DNA of 64,000 nt from Candidatus Phytoplasma mali (GTDB lineage: Bacteria > Bacillota_I > Bacilli_A > Acholeplasmatales > Acholeplasmataceae). The translations under genes were made by a program, and so were the position numbers. Below, piece after piece: positions 40,914 to 48,934 of the stretch (its first letter is position 1; each line of letters begins with the position of its first letter). The stretch covers positions 434,001 to 498,000 of the forward strand of contig NC_011047.1 of the NCBI RefSeq assembly GCF_000026205.1. The letters are read 5' to 3'. The notes under the pieces were generated by a model. The model was not told where the DNA came from. It ran no database searches and saw only the letters and a program-made list of their open reading frames with translations.

Positions 40914-42092
40914 ATGTCTAGTAAAGTATTTTTAAGAGATAAAGTGCATGTTAATGTAGGAACTATTGGTCATGTTGATCATGGAAAAACTACTTTGACT
41001 GCTGCTATTACTAAAATTTTATCAACAAAAGGCTTAGCAGAAAATAAATCATATGATCAAATTGATAAAACTAAAGAAGAAAAAGAACGTGGTATAACTA
41101 TTAACACTACCCATGTTTCTTATGAAACTGAAAAAAGGCATTATGCTCATGTTGATTGTCCTGGACACGCTGATTATGTTAAAAATATGATTACGGGTGC
41201 TGCGCAAATGGACGCTGGTATTTTAGTTGTTTCAGCTTATCATGGAGTAATGCCTCAAACTCGTGAACATGTTTTGTTAGCTGGACAAGTTGGTATCTCT
41301 AAATTGATAGTATTTTTAAATAAATGTGATTTAGTTAAAGAAGAAGAATGGATTCATTTAGTAGAAATGGAAGTTCGTGAATTATTAAACGAATATAAAT
41401 TTGATGGTGATAAAACTCCTTTTGTTAGAGGTTCAGCTTTAAAAGCTTTAGAAGGCACAGATGTTGAAGGTATCAATAAATTATTAGAAGTTTTAGATGA
41501 ATATATTGAAGATCCAATTCGTGATGTAGAAAAACCATTTTTAATGCCGGTTGAAGGAGTTCATACTATTACTGGTCGTGGAACTGTTGCTACTGGTCGT
41601 GTAGAAAGAGGAAAAATTAAGATTAGTGAAGAAGTTGAAATTATTGGTTTAAAAGAAACTAAAAAAGCTATTATTACTGGTCTTGAAATGTTTAAAAAAG
41701 AATTAGATTTTGCTCAAGCTGGTGATAATGTTGGTATTTTATTACGCGGTATTACTCGTGATCAAATTGAAAGAGGTCAAGTTTTAGCTAAACCAGGTTC
41801 TTTAAATGCTTATCATAAATTTTTGTCTCAAGTTTATATTTTGACTCAACAAGAAGGTGGACGTCATACTGCATTTTTTTCTAATTACAGACCACAATTT
41901 TATTTTCGTACTACAGATGTTACTGGTTTCATTAAATTAAAAAAAGATGTTAAAATGGTATTACCAGGTGATAGAACAGAACTTATTGTTGAATTAAATC
42001 ATCCAATCGCTATTGAAGCAGGCACTAAATTTTCTATTCGTGAAGGTGGACGCACAATAGGAGCTGGTACAGTAACTGAAATTATTGAATAA
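40914..42092 (+). CDS. tufA: Elongation factor Tu
   Basis: Delivers aminoacyl-tRNA to the ribosome. G1 is [10 protein letters not shown] (near residue 19), switch II '[21 protein letters not shown]'-type sequence follows with G4 'NKCD'. Domain II and III motifs are present ('[13 protein letters not shown]', '[10 protein letters not shown]', '[14 protein letters not shown]'). At 392 residues it is normal for EF-Tu. It ends the str operon and is followed by a strong hairpin. Confidence 0.97.
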   Translation: MSSKVFLRDKVHVNVGTIGHVDHGKTTLTAAITKILSTKGLAENKSYDQIDKTKEEKERGITINTTHVSYETEKRHYAHVDCPGHADYVKNMITGAAQMDAGILVVSAYHGVMPQTREHVLLAGQVGISKLIVFLNKCDLVKEEEWIHLVEMEVRELLNEYKFDGDKTPFVRGSALKALEGTDVEGINKLLEVLDEYIEDPIRDVEKPFLMPVEGVHTITGRGTVATGRVERGKIKISEEVEIIGLKETKKAIITGLEMFKKELDFAQAGDNVGILLRGITRDQIERGQVLAKPGSLNAYHKFLSQVYILTQQEGGRHTAFFSNYRPQFYFRTTDVTGFIKLKKDVKMVLPGDRTELIVELNHPIAIEAGTKFSIREGGRTIGAGTVTEIIE

Positions 42093-42132
42093 AAAAAAAC
42101 TCTGTTAAAAAAATAACAGAGTTTTTTTTATT
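42093..42132. terminator. Bidirectional terminator between tufA and the convergent gene
   Basis: A perfect stem of 12 bp or more (aaaactctgtta with taacagagtttt) has a run of As on its left and a run of Ts on its right. It can therefore stop transcription from tufA and from the minus-strand gene that ends at 42144. Confidence 0.88.
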
Positions 42133-42143
42133 CAATTTTATTT

Positions 42144-42962
42144 TTAATTTATTTGTTTATTTAACCATTCTATAATGTCTAAATTTACTTGTTTATAATC
42201 TGAATCATTAAATAAATTGTGATCAGAATTTTCATATAATTTTATTTTTTTATTCACTGCAACTATTGTAAAAAAGTTTGTACTATTATCATACGGTACT
42301 ATTGAATCTTTTTGACCGTGTAATACAAAAAATGGTACTTTATATTTATCTAAGTTTTCGTTTAAATAATTTATGCCTAAAATCATAATGTTTTGAATAA
42401 AATTTTGTGTTATTTTAATATTATTTTTTATTATTTTTAATTCATTATTGTTTTCTAAGTTTAAAAAATATGATTTGAAAATTGAAGTAGGTGTTGCAAT
42501 ATTAATAATTCCCTTAACATCATTATATTTTATAGCATAACAATTATTTAAAATCCCCCCTATAAAATTACCTAATAAAAAATTTGGTAATTTATTTTTG
42601 TTTTTTAAAAACATTAATATTTTTTGTAAATCTTTTAATAAAATTTCCAAATTATCATTATCTATTTTATTTTTAGAACTTTTATTATATCCTCTTATAT
42701 CATATAAAAAAACATTATATTTATTTTTTTTTAATTCTTTAATTAAATTTTTATATTTTTGACAATTTTCTTCTATTTCGTTAGTTATAACTATATTTGC
42801 CTTAGCATTGTCAGCTTTTTTAAATTCATAGTAAATAATATCTTCTAAATTATCAGAATAAGCATAAATATTTAAAGAGAAAAAAAATAAATTTAAGTTA
42901 ATTAATAAAATAAAACTTATAATTAAATAAAAATACTTATTTTTTAAATATTTTATTTTCAA
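42144..42962 (-). CDS. Exported alpha/beta-hydrolase-like protein, nucleophile missing
   Basis: Resembles monoacylglycerol-lipase/lysophospholipase-type alpha/beta hydrolases. A basic N-terminus and hydrophobic stretch (residues about 11-34, then NIYAYSDN) predict a signal peptide or anchor. The oxyanion strand and acid/base residues are recognisable: 'VFLYDIRGYNKSS' (84-96), Asp219 in 'LHGQKDSIVPYD' and His248 in 'NSDHNLF'. The nucleophile elbow reads LGNFIGG (130-136) where GxSxGG is expected, so Phe133 replaces Ser. It may be an inactive relative. It starts with TTG behind a clear aaggag site (plus-strand 42975-42982) and converges on tufA. Confidence 0.75.
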   Translation of the reverse strand: MKIKYLKNKYFYLIISFILLINLNLFFFSLNIYAYSDNLEDIIYYEFKKADNAKANIVITNEIEENCQKYKNLIKELKKNKYNVFLYDIRGYNKSSKNKIDNDNLEILLKDLQKILMFLKNKNKLPNFLLGNFIGGILNNCYAIKYNDVKGIINIATPTSIFKSYFLNLENNNELKIIKNNIKITQNFIQNIMILGINYLNENLDKYKVPFFVLHGQKDSIVPYDNSTNFFTIVAVNKKIKLYENSDHNLFNDSDYKQVNLDIIEWLNKQIN

Positions 42963-43524
42963 TATTAATGATGCTCCTTTTAATTTAATTATTTTTTTTA
43001 AATCAAAAAATAAAATTTGAAAATGATAAAATTAATTTATAAAATATCTAGTTTTTGTTTTATTTATTTTAATTTAAGAATTTTTATAAATTATTTTGTT
43101 CTTCTATTGTAATTATAACAATAGATACTTTAATTTTTTCATTATATCCACTATTTTTAATAAAATCTTTTTAAGTTTAAAATTTTTTTAAATTAATAAA
43201 AAAATGAACAAGTTTATTTTTATCTTTAAGAACGTCATTAGCATTTTTTTTAGTAAATATTGCTATTTTTATTGCAAGAATTTAAATTTAATTTTTGTTT
43301 TTTCAATTTATTAGAAAAAATTTCCCTAATTTGTTTTTTGTTTATCATTTATTAGTAATCTTTTATTTATTTTTTTATTTGTTATTTTAATATTTTAATT
43401 ATTTTATTATAATTTTAATTTTATATGATTTATTTTTAATTCAGGAATTAAAATTTAAACATTGGTATATTATTAGTGCATCTTTATCCTTTAATAAAAA
43501 TACATAGGTTTCGAATTTATAAAT
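42963..43524. other. Decayed intergenic region at the chromosome/mobile-element border
   Basis: A 560-bp AT-rich stretch without an intact gene. It holds a probable minus-strand gene remnant (listed separately) and low-complexity T-rich DNA up to about 43440. From about 43490 on, sequence becomes less biased and leads into the sigma-factor leader. Confidence 0.5.
43084..43300 (-). pseudogene. Remnant of an unidentified minus-strand gene
   Basis: Read on the minus strand, one frame gives 'NANDVLKDKNKLVHFFINLKK' in part before a stop. A neighbouring frame then continues as 'FIKNSGYNEKIKVSIVIITI' and ends 'EEQNNL' stop at 43084. Joined, these look like one protein C-terminus broken by a frameshift. 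I do not recognise the family, and AT-rich DNA can produce such strings by chance. Confidence 0.35.
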
Positions 43525-43580
43525 GGCGAACTGTTGCAAAACTTTAGACTTTTTTTAAAAATTAAATAATTTAACTATTT

Positions 43581-43609
43581 AGATCGATATTTATATCGAT
43601 CTTTTTTTG
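43581..43609 (+). terminator. Hairpin with T-run just before the sigma-factor gene
   Basis: agatcgatat (43581-43590) pairs perfectly with atatcgatct (43593-43602), followed by seven Ts. It ends only 18 bp before the ATG of the sigma gene, so it must act as an attenuator, or as a terminator of upstream transcription with initiation inside or past it. Confidence 0.8.
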
Positions 43610-43626
43610 TTTTTAAAAGGACAAAA

Positions 43627-44442
43627 ATGTTAAATAAATTAAATACCGAACTGGAAATAAAAGTTCAAGCTTTTTTATTAGATTCACAAAATCTTAAATT
43701 ACGAGATGAAATTTATGAATTATGTCAAAGACCACTTTTTAATATTGCTAAAAAATTTAAATTACCTCCAATGTTAGAACGTAACGATTTAATTCAAGAA
43801 GGTTATTTATGTTTAGAATATTCATTAGAAAAATATCAAGATAATTTAAGTAATTTTATCACTTTTTTTAGTAATCAAGCAAAAAAAACAATGCAAAAAT
43901 TAATAAATAAAACAGTTGGTATTAAAAAACATGAAGCTGAATATAACAAATTAGCTATTCAATACAACAATGAAGATATCGAAGAAAAAGCAAGTAGTTG
44001 TAGTGAACGTTATTTTATTGATCCACATCAAGCATTAATGCAAGAAATTAAAGCTGAAAAAATCATAACTAAAATTAAATCAGCTAAATTAACTAAAAAT
44101 GAATTACAAGTATTAGCATTAATAACAAATTTAAACATTAATCAAGGTACTCATGATGTATCTTTACCAGAATTAACTAATATCGAAATTGCAAATCAAT
44201 TAAATTTAACAATTAGACAAGTAGAGAATTTTAAATATCAAATAATGAAAAAACTAAAAACCTATTTCAAAACTCAAATAATTACTGAAAACGATCACAA
44301 TTATATTCGAATTTATACAATTAAAAATTGTTATCATCCTAAAACCAAATTATATAATTATCAACAAAAAAACTTAATTGCAATTATTATCAAAAAAAAT
44401 GGTTTATGTTTTTTAACCACGAAATTTCATGATAGTTTGTAA
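43627..44442 (+). CDS. Sigma-70-family factor of the mobile element (SigF/FliA-like)
   Basis: An alternative sigma factor that probably directs RNA polymerase to element promoters. Region 2 is visible at about residues 25-95 ('ERNDLIQEGYLCLEYSLEKY', then an aromatic-rich FITFFSNQAKK). Region 4, with its helix-turn-helix, is at about 150-215 ('LTKNELQVLALI', 'LTNIEIANQLNLTIRQVENF'). Region 3 is reduced. A C-terminal tail of about 50 residues (IRIYTIKNCYHPKTK onwards) is not part of the family. It opens the element; in known PMUs this gene is annotated sigF, rpoF or fliA. Confidence 0.85.
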   Translation: MLNKLNTELEIKVQAFLLDSQNLKLRDEIYELCQRPLFNIAKKFKLPPMLERNDLIQEGYLCLEYSLEKYQDNLSNFITFFSNQAKKTMQKLINKTVGIKKHEAEYNKLAIQYNNEDIEEKASSCSERYFIDPHQALMQEIKAEKIITKIKSAKLTKNELQVLALITNLNINQGTHDVSLPELTNIEIANQLNLTIRQVENFKYQIMKKLKTYFKTQIITENDHNYIRIYTIKNCYHPKTKLYNYQQKNLIAIIIKKNGLCFLTTKFHDSL

Positions 44443-44451
44443 ATAATTCAT

Positions 44452-44486
44452 TCTTGACCTTAACAAGTCATTAAACTGTTATAAAT
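44452..44486 (+). repeat. Recurrent GACCT-N-AAGTC motif, copy 1
   Basis: The core gaccttaacaagtcatta is shared with copies at 47807 and 48121. It contains a near-dyad GACCT...AAGTC and starts TTGACC, with TATAAA 20 bp further on. It lies 12 bp after the sigma-gene stop and about 160 bp before ssb. It may be a promoter or operator of the element. Confidence 0.55.
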
Positions 44487-44615
44487 AAAAAATTCAATTA
44501 ATAACTAAAAAAAGTATTCAAAAGAGTTCAACCAAACTTAATAGTGACTTTTCAATAATACTTTCTATTTAAATATTAATTAAATTATTTAAAAAATCAT
44601 TTTAAAGGAGAAAAT

Positions 44616-44924
44616 ATGTTAAATCAAGTTATTTTAATTGGTAGAATTACTAAAGATATTGAATTAAAAACTTTTACTATTAAAAATGAAACTATTTCCA
44701 AAGTTAATTTTCAATTGGCAGTTAATAGTTCCAAAGATAAAGCAGATTTTATTTCTTGTATTAGTTTTCGAAAAATAGCTGAAAATATGCCAAAATTTTT
44801 AAAAAAAGGTTCAAAAATTGCAGTAATTGGTAAAATAAAAACTAATTTTTTTGAACGTGATGGTAAAAAGGAATCACGTACTTTTGTAATTGTTAACAAT
44901 ATCGAATTTTTAGATAATAAATAA
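44616..44924 (+). CDS. ssb: Single-stranded DNA-binding protein (short, element-encoded)
   Basis: OB-fold protein that coats single-stranded DNA during replication or recombination of the element. It shows 'NQVILIGRITKDIELK' (2-17), 'VNFQLAVNSS', 'FISCISFRKIAENMPKFLKKGSKIAVIGKI' (in parts) and 'TFVIVNNIEFLD'. At 102 residues it lacks the Gly/Pro-rich linker and the acidic C-terminal tip that recruits partner proteins in chromosomal SSBs. A clean aaaggag site precedes it, and the acidic gene at 44954 follows by 29 bp. Confidence 0.88.
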   Translation: MLNQVILIGRITKDIELKTFTIKNETISKVNFQLAVNSSKDKADFISCISFRKIAENMPKFLKKGSKIAVIGKIKTNFFERDGKKESRTFVIVNNIEFLDNK

Positions 44925-44953
44925 AAAAAATAAAAAAAAGGAGTATTAAATTA

Positions 44954-45334
44954 ATGAAAAAAACAATTTTAAAAGATCATAGTGAAGGTTTAGTAAGTTT
45001 TACTCATTATTTAGATGAAATTAATTTATTTGAAGCAAATCTTGAAGGTGAATTTCCTGATTCAGCTTTAGGAATTATTGCTAATTTAGAAGCAATTACC
45101 TATCTTTTAGATGATTTTAAGATTAATACTGGAGGTTTTGATTTTGTTCCAATTGATTATTCGACTACAACTGAATTTGATGATGTTGAAAAAATAACTG
45201 ATAAATTAAATGCTAAACTTCGTGTTGCAATTAATCAAATTAAAGATGGTATTCAAACTTTACGCGAAATTGGTTCACATCTTGATGATTTAAATGAAAA
45301 ATATGAAATTATTGATCCTGATGATGAAGAATAA
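44954..45334 (+). CDS. Acidic protein of unknown function next to ssb
   Basis: I do not recognise the family. The 126-residue protein is strongly acidic, with many Asp/Glu and a tail ending DPDDEE. It has no membrane segment, and residues about 80-120 look helical. It has an aaaaggag site and ends 26 bp before a strong terminator, so ssb and this gene form one unit. In some PMUs an HU-like gene (himA) follows ssb, but this protein is not basic and does not resemble HU. Acidic character next to an SSB could mean an SSB partner or DNA mimic; that is only inference. Confidence 0.7.
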   Translation: MKKTILKDHSEGLVSFTHYLDEINLFEANLEGEFPDSALGIIANLEAITYLLDDFKINTGGFDFVPIDYSTTTEFDDVEKITDKLNAKLRVAINQIKDGIQTLREIGSHLDDLNEKYEIIDPDDEE

Positions 45335-45359
45335 ATTAATTTAAATTTAAAATAAAAAC

Positions 45360-45390
45360 TAAAAACACCATAATGGTGTTTTTTTTATTT
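45360..45390 (+). terminator. Terminator after the ssb unit
   Basis: aaaaacacca-taa-tggtgttttt followed by more Ts (45361-45388). A nearly identical hairpin lies at 49321. Confidence 0.85.
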
Positions 45391-45417
45391 TAAAAACAAT
45401 TAATTGAGGTAATTTTA

Positions 45418-45501
45418 ATGGCATTAATATTCGAAATTATTCATGTACTACATTTAATTTTTATTATTTATGGCTCATTGATGATATTTTGTTTTCCTTA
45501 A
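45418..45501 (+). CDS. Putative 27-residue single-helix membrane peptide
   Basis: An ATG behind tgaggt opens a 27-codon frame, MALIFEIIHVLHLIFIIYGS and on, that is almost entirely hydrophobic. It is the first of four small membrane-protein genes in a row. With so short a frame, chance is possible; the ribosome-binding site and context support it. Confidence 0.4.
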   Translation: MALIFEIIHVLHLIFIIYGSLMIFCFP

Positions 45502-45524
45502 TTTAATTCAAGGAGAGTTTAAAA

Positions 45525-45707
45525 ATGTTTAACGAAACAAAAATAGGTTATTATATCTTAATTATTACTTCAATATGTTGTATATTAAGTAATTTATTTT
45601 GTTTATTGTTTGATTTAATGTTAGGTTTAAAAATTAATCTTTTTATTTGCCTTTTAAATGAAACCATTTTTTTAATTTATTTAATTGTTAACGAACATAA
45701 AACCTAA
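45525..45707 (+). CDS. Small protein with two membrane helices
   Basis: This 60-residue protein is hydrophobic at about residues 9-30 and 35-55, with a short basic tail (NEHKT). An aaggag site lies 9 bp before the ATG. I do not recognise the family. It sits in a group of small membrane proteins between ssb and the YqaJ-type nuclease gene. Its size would fit a holin-like or toxin-like peptide, but nothing in the sequence proves that. Confidence 0.6.
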   Translation: MFNETKIGYYILIITSICCILSNLFCLLFDLMLGLKINLFICLLNETIFLIYLIVNEHKT

Positions 45708-45937
45708 TTAAATTAAGAAGATTAATTAGATTAGTACTTACAATTACCAATTTATTTCGTAATTTTAAAATGATTAGAGTTAAAACTACTATTGATTGAA
45801 ATACTATCAATTTTAAAATAAATATCAAAATAATTATTAAATAATTATTAATTAACTGTATTAGTTTTTAAACTTTAATTAAAAATTGGATTAAATAATA
45901 AAATTTCCCAAATTTTTCGTCAAGGAGGAAAATAAGC

Positions 45938-46144
45938 ATGGTTCAACAAAATCCTAATTTATTATTAGCTATTTTAAAATTTATTTTTAATTTTTTTAAA
46001 CAAGTTTTGATTTTATTATGTTTATTTTTAATATCATTAGGATATTTAATGAAATATTCTTATTTAACCTCATTTACACGATTGAAAAAAGGAAATTTTG
46101 TTAAATTATACTATTTTATTAAAAATATTAAAAACAATGTTTAA
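45938..46144 (+). CDS. Small basic single-pass membrane protein
   Basis: This 68-residue protein has a hydrophobic segment at about residues 8-40 and a Lys-rich C-terminal part (RLKKGNF, KNIKNN). A strong aaggagg site precedes the ATG. The gene follows a 230-bp gap without other signals and ends 5 bp before the next gene, so the two are probably cotranscribed. Family unknown. Confidence 0.6.
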   Translation: MVQQNPNLLLAILKFIFNFFKQVLILLCLFLISLGYLMKYSYLTSFTRLKKGNFVKLYYFIKNIKNNV

Positions 46145-46149
46145 AATTA

Positions 46150-46545
46150 ATGACAATTTTAACAATTTTTGAAAAAATACTTCAATTTTATAATTGGATT
46201 TTAGAAACTTATATTTTATTAGTTAATTTTTATCAAAATAATAATCAAATTTTAATTCGTGGTTTAATTATTTTTATCGTTTTAATTTTAATTCCATATA
46301 TTTTAAATATCATTGATTTTATTTTAGGAGTTATTGGTAAAATTTTCGAAACAATTGGTAATTTGATTATTATTATTTATCAAATTTTTTTAACAATTTT
46401 AGGAATTAAATCTAAACCACGTAATTTAGTTTATTACCAAAATTTAAATGGAATTAAATTTTGGTTTAAGATTAATTCTGATTATTCTTTGACACCAATT
46501 AATGAAAATTTTGGTATTATTATCGATCAAATTAAAGAAAAATAA
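46150..46545 (+). CDS. Membrane protein of unknown function
   Basis: This 131-residue protein has about three hydrophobic stretches (about residues 10-28, 35-60 and 62-88) and a soluble C-terminal part of about 40 residues (KPRNLVYYQNLNGIKFWFKI onwards). It has no obvious ribosome-binding site of its own and starts 5 bp after the previous stop, so translation is likely coupled. Family unknown. Confidence 0.6.
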   Translation: MTILTIFEKILQFYNWILETYILLVNFYQNNNQILIRGLIIFIVLILIPYILNIIDFILGVIGKIFETIGNLIIIIYQIFLTILGIKSKPRNLVYYQNLNGIKFWFKINSDYSLTPINENFGIIIDQIKEK

Positions 46546-46570
46546 AAATAAATAAAAAGGAATCAAAAAA

Positions 46571-47203
46571 ATGGAAATTAAAGATTTAAAACAACGTAGT
46601 AAACAATGGTATTTACATCGTATTAAATATGTTAACGCAACTGAAATTGCAACAATTACTAATAACGATCAATATCGTAATCTTAACCAATTAATTCATG
46701 ATAAATTATTTGGTACAACTTTTACTGGTAATAAATACACTGAGCATGGTATTTTAATGGAACCAATTGCTAAACAATTTTTTGAAACTTTAACTAAGCA
46801 TCAATTTGAACCAACTATTTTTGTTGATGATACTGAAACTTTTTCAGCATCATTAGATGGTTATAATGCTAAAACTAATACCATTTTAGAAATTAAAGCA
46901 CCATTTATTGATGAAAATAATTGTGTTTCAAAAAGTTGGGATAATTTTTTAACTAACAAAGAAATTCCAATTAATTATTATTGTCAAATTCAATGTCAAC
47001 TATATTGTAGCAAAGCTAAATTAGCTTATTTTTTAGTTTATTTTTCCGAAACTAATTATCATATTGAAAAAGTTTATTTGAATTCAAAATTTATTCAAAC
47101 AATGGTTCAATGTACCAAAAAATATTTAGATTTTTACCAATTAGTTAAAACTGAATTATTAAATACCACTTTTGTTAAACAATTAGCTAAAAAAAATATT
47201 TAA
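46571..47203 (+). CDS. YqaJ/lambda-exonuclease-type viral recombinase nuclease
   Basis: PD-(D/E)XK nuclease of the YqaJ family, which digests one strand of linear duplex DNA in phage-type recombination. The family pattern is clear: 'QRSKQWYLHRIKYVNATEIA' (8-27), Gly60...Glu64 (EHGILMEP), Asp96 in SLDG, Glu107-Ile-Lys109 in ILEIKAP, and the Gln-rich helix 'YYCQIQCQLY'. At 210 residues it is normal. No RecT-type annealing protein is recognisable nearby, so the SSB may cooperate with it. It has an aaaaggaatc site, and tmk follows by 11 bp. Confidence 0.82.
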   Translation: MEIKDLKQRSKQWYLHRIKYVNATEIATITNNDQYRNLNQLIHDKLFGTTFTGNKYTEHGILMEPIAKQFFETLTKHQFEPTIFVDDTETFSASLDGYNAKTNTILEIKAPFIDENNCVSKSWDNFLTNKEIPINYYCQIQCQLYCSKAKLAYFLVYFSETNYHIEKVYLNSKFIQTMVQCTKKYLDFYQLVKTELLNTTFVKQLAKKNI

Positions 47204-47214
47204 GGAGAATAAAA

Positions 47215-47832
47215 ATGTTATTAATTGTTTTTGAAGGTATTGATGGTACTGGTAAAACAACCTTAATTAATAATTTAGCTCAAACTTTAAAAACAATTCA
47301 ACCAAATTCAAAAGTAATTATTATTAATGGATTAGGTAGTACTAACATTGGCACATCAATTCGTGAAATGTTTTTATTTAATCCAAAAATGATTTCGGAA
47401 ACACGATATTTTTTAAGTTTTGCTAATTTAATTCAAATTCAAAATGAGTTAATTAAACCACATTTAAAAACGAATACCATTATTTTAATGGATCGTTATT
47501 TAGGATCAAATTTTGCTTATCAAGCTTATCCTTTTCAAATTGATCCACATTATTCAATTTTTCAATTAATCCAAAAAAAATTTTTAAAACCACAAATAAC
47601 AGTTTTAATTGATTTAGAACCAAAAATTGCTTTAAAACGTAAAGGTGATTTAATCGATTTAATTGAAAATCAACCTTTAAGTTATTTTCAACAAGTTGTT
47701 AAAGGATACCAATTATTTTTTAATCATTATTTAAAAACTGATTACAAAATTAAATTAAATGGTTTAAATTCAACTTTACAACATCAAACTGTTATTTTTA
47801 ATTATCTTGACCTAATTAAGTCTTTAAACTAA
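47215..47832 (+). CDS. tmk: Thymidylate kinase (element copy)
   Basis: Second dTMP kinase of the window. P-loop GIDGTGKT at 8-15, and 'LMDRYLGSNFAYQAY' contains the DRY motif. At 205 residues it is intact. It differs strongly from the chromosomal copy at 7862, so it is not a recent duplicate. PMU-type elements usually carry such a copy, presumably to support dNTP supply for element replication. The 3' end overlaps one copy of the recurrent GACCT motif. Confidence 0.9.
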   Translation: MLLIVFEGIDGTGKTTLINNLAQTLKTIQPNSKVIIINGLGSTNIGTSIREMFLFNPKMISETRYFLSFANLIQIQNELIKPHLKTNTIILMDRYLGSNFAYQAYPFQIDPHYSIFQLIQKKFLKPQITVLIDLEPKIALKRKGDLIDLIENQPLSYFQQVVKGYQLFFNHYLKTDYKIKLNGLNSTLQHQTVIFNYLDLIKSLN

Positions 47833-47840
47833 TTAAAAAT
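47807..47840 (+). repeat. Recurrent GACCT-N-AAGTC motif, copy 2
   Basis: TTGACC at 47807 followed by taattaagtctttaaact; it overlaps the last codons of the element tmk. It lies 161 bp before the next gene start, the same distance as copy 1 to ssb. Confidence 0.5.
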
Positions 47841-47870
47841 AAAAGGTTATTATTATCAAATAGTTTTACT

Positions 47871-47904
47871 AAATCCTTATTCATAAAAATAAGGATTTTT
47901 TTTA
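47871..47904 (+). terminator. Terminator after element tmk
   Basis: aaatccttat (47871-47880) pairs with ataaggattt (47889-47898), 8-nt loop, then a T-run. Confidence 0.85.
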
Positions 47905-47967
47905 TTTAAAAATAACTTAATTAATTTTCAAGTTGTTTTTAAAAAGAAATTAATTAAAGGAGTAATT

Positions 47968-48111
47968 ATGGCAACTATTGTTAAAAAATATCGAAATGGT
48001 AATATTTATTATTACTACGAAACTGGCAAAATTAAACGAATTAGCCAAGATGGTAAAATCACTTGGTATACCAAACATATTTTTTTTAAACATCCAAAAA
48101 GTTTAAATTAA
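47968..48111 (+). CDS. Small protein with YxxTGK/DGK repeat-like pattern
   Basis: A 47-codon frame with a good aaaggagt site. The sequence 'KYRNGNIYYYYETGKIKRIS' followed by 'QDGKITWY' has the alternating Y/G/K pattern of MORN-like or DUF2963-like repeats that are frequent in phytoplasmas, but only one to two units are present. Function unknown. The recurrent motif and a new ribosome-binding site follow. Confidence 0.55.
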   Translation: MATIVKKYRNGNIYYYYETGKIKRISQDGKITWYTKHIFFKHPKSLN

Positions 48112-48120
48112 TTAAATTTT

Positions 48121-48156
48121 TAGACCTAAATAAGTCTTTAAACTGTTTATAAAATT
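48121..48156 (+). repeat. Recurrent GACCT-N-AAGTC motif, copy 3
   Basis: tagacctaaataagtcttta, then aactgtttataaaat, 10 bp after the previous stop and 69 bp before the next start. The downstream aactgtt-tataaa part is shared with copy 1. Confidence 0.55.
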
Positions 48157-48189
48157 TAATCAAAATAATTATAGAAAGGAGAAACGAAA

Positions 48190-48807
48190 TTGAGTAAATC
48201 TAACATTAAAATTTTTGATAAGTTAGGTTTAGTTTTATTAATTGTTTTAGCTTTTGTTAGTACTGGATTTACATTATATGCTATTCAAAAATATTTTTAT
48301 CAAGAAGTAAGAGATGAAATTTCAATTTTTGATGTTAAAGATTATCCTGAATTTAACGTTGTTAAAACTAATGGTAATAACTTAACGAAACAAATTTTTC
48401 CATTAAATTTACCTAATTTATCACCAAGTACTACTGCATCTATTATTAATATCGAACATACAGCAACTTTAAATGCACCAAATTTCAAGATTGAAATTCC
48501 AATGTATTTAAAAGTTAAAAATCATTTTGATACTTTAGGAACTTTTACTTTATCCGAAAATGATTTTAGTTTAGAACGTAAATGTGATTTTGCTAATTAT
48601 GATGATGCAAATCGTCCACAAATGATTTTAAAAGATAAAAAAGGTCAAATTAAAATTGATTATCGAATTGAAAGTAATCGTGTTTTTAAAAATCATTCTA
48701 ATAAATTAGAATTGGTTTCAATTTATGAATTAGTTGATAAACAAGGTAATAGTTTTGAAGGTTCAACTCCTCAAATCACTAAAAATGTTATTAAATTAAC
48801 TAACTAG
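48190..48807 (+). CDS. Membrane-anchored or exported protein, unknown function
   Basis: This 205-residue protein has one N-terminal hydrophobic segment (about residues 12-31) after a basic start, so it is anchored or exported with the bulk outside. The outer part looks like beta-rich soluble sequence and has a single Cys. It starts with TTG behind a strong aaaggag site. A terminator follows. Family unknown; membrane-anchored orphans of this kind are common in phytoplasma mobile units. Confidence 0.65.
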   Translation: MSKSNIKIFDKLGLVLLIVLAFVSTGFTLYAIQKYFYQEVRDEISIFDVKDYPEFNVVKTNGNNLTKQIFPLNLPNLSPSTTASIINIEHTATLNAPNFKIEIPMYLKVKNHFDTLGTFTLSENDFSLERKCDFANYDDANRPQMILKDKKGQIKIDYRIESNRVFKNHSNKLELVSIYELVDKQGNSFEGSTPQITKNVIKLTN

Positions 48808-48833
48808 TTTGTTAACTAATTGATTTTCATAAT

Positions 48834-48880
48834 ACCTTTAAATATCAAATTAAAATTGGTATTTAAAGGTTATTTTATTT
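48834..48880 (+). terminator. Terminator after the anchored protein gene
   Basis: acctttaaata (48834-48844) and tatttaaaggt (48860-48870) form an 11-bp stem, followed by tattttattt. Confidence 0.75.
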
Positions 48881-48934
48881 AAAAATTTTAAAATATTAAT
48901 TTATTCTATTTTTATTGAAAGGAGTTTTTTACAA

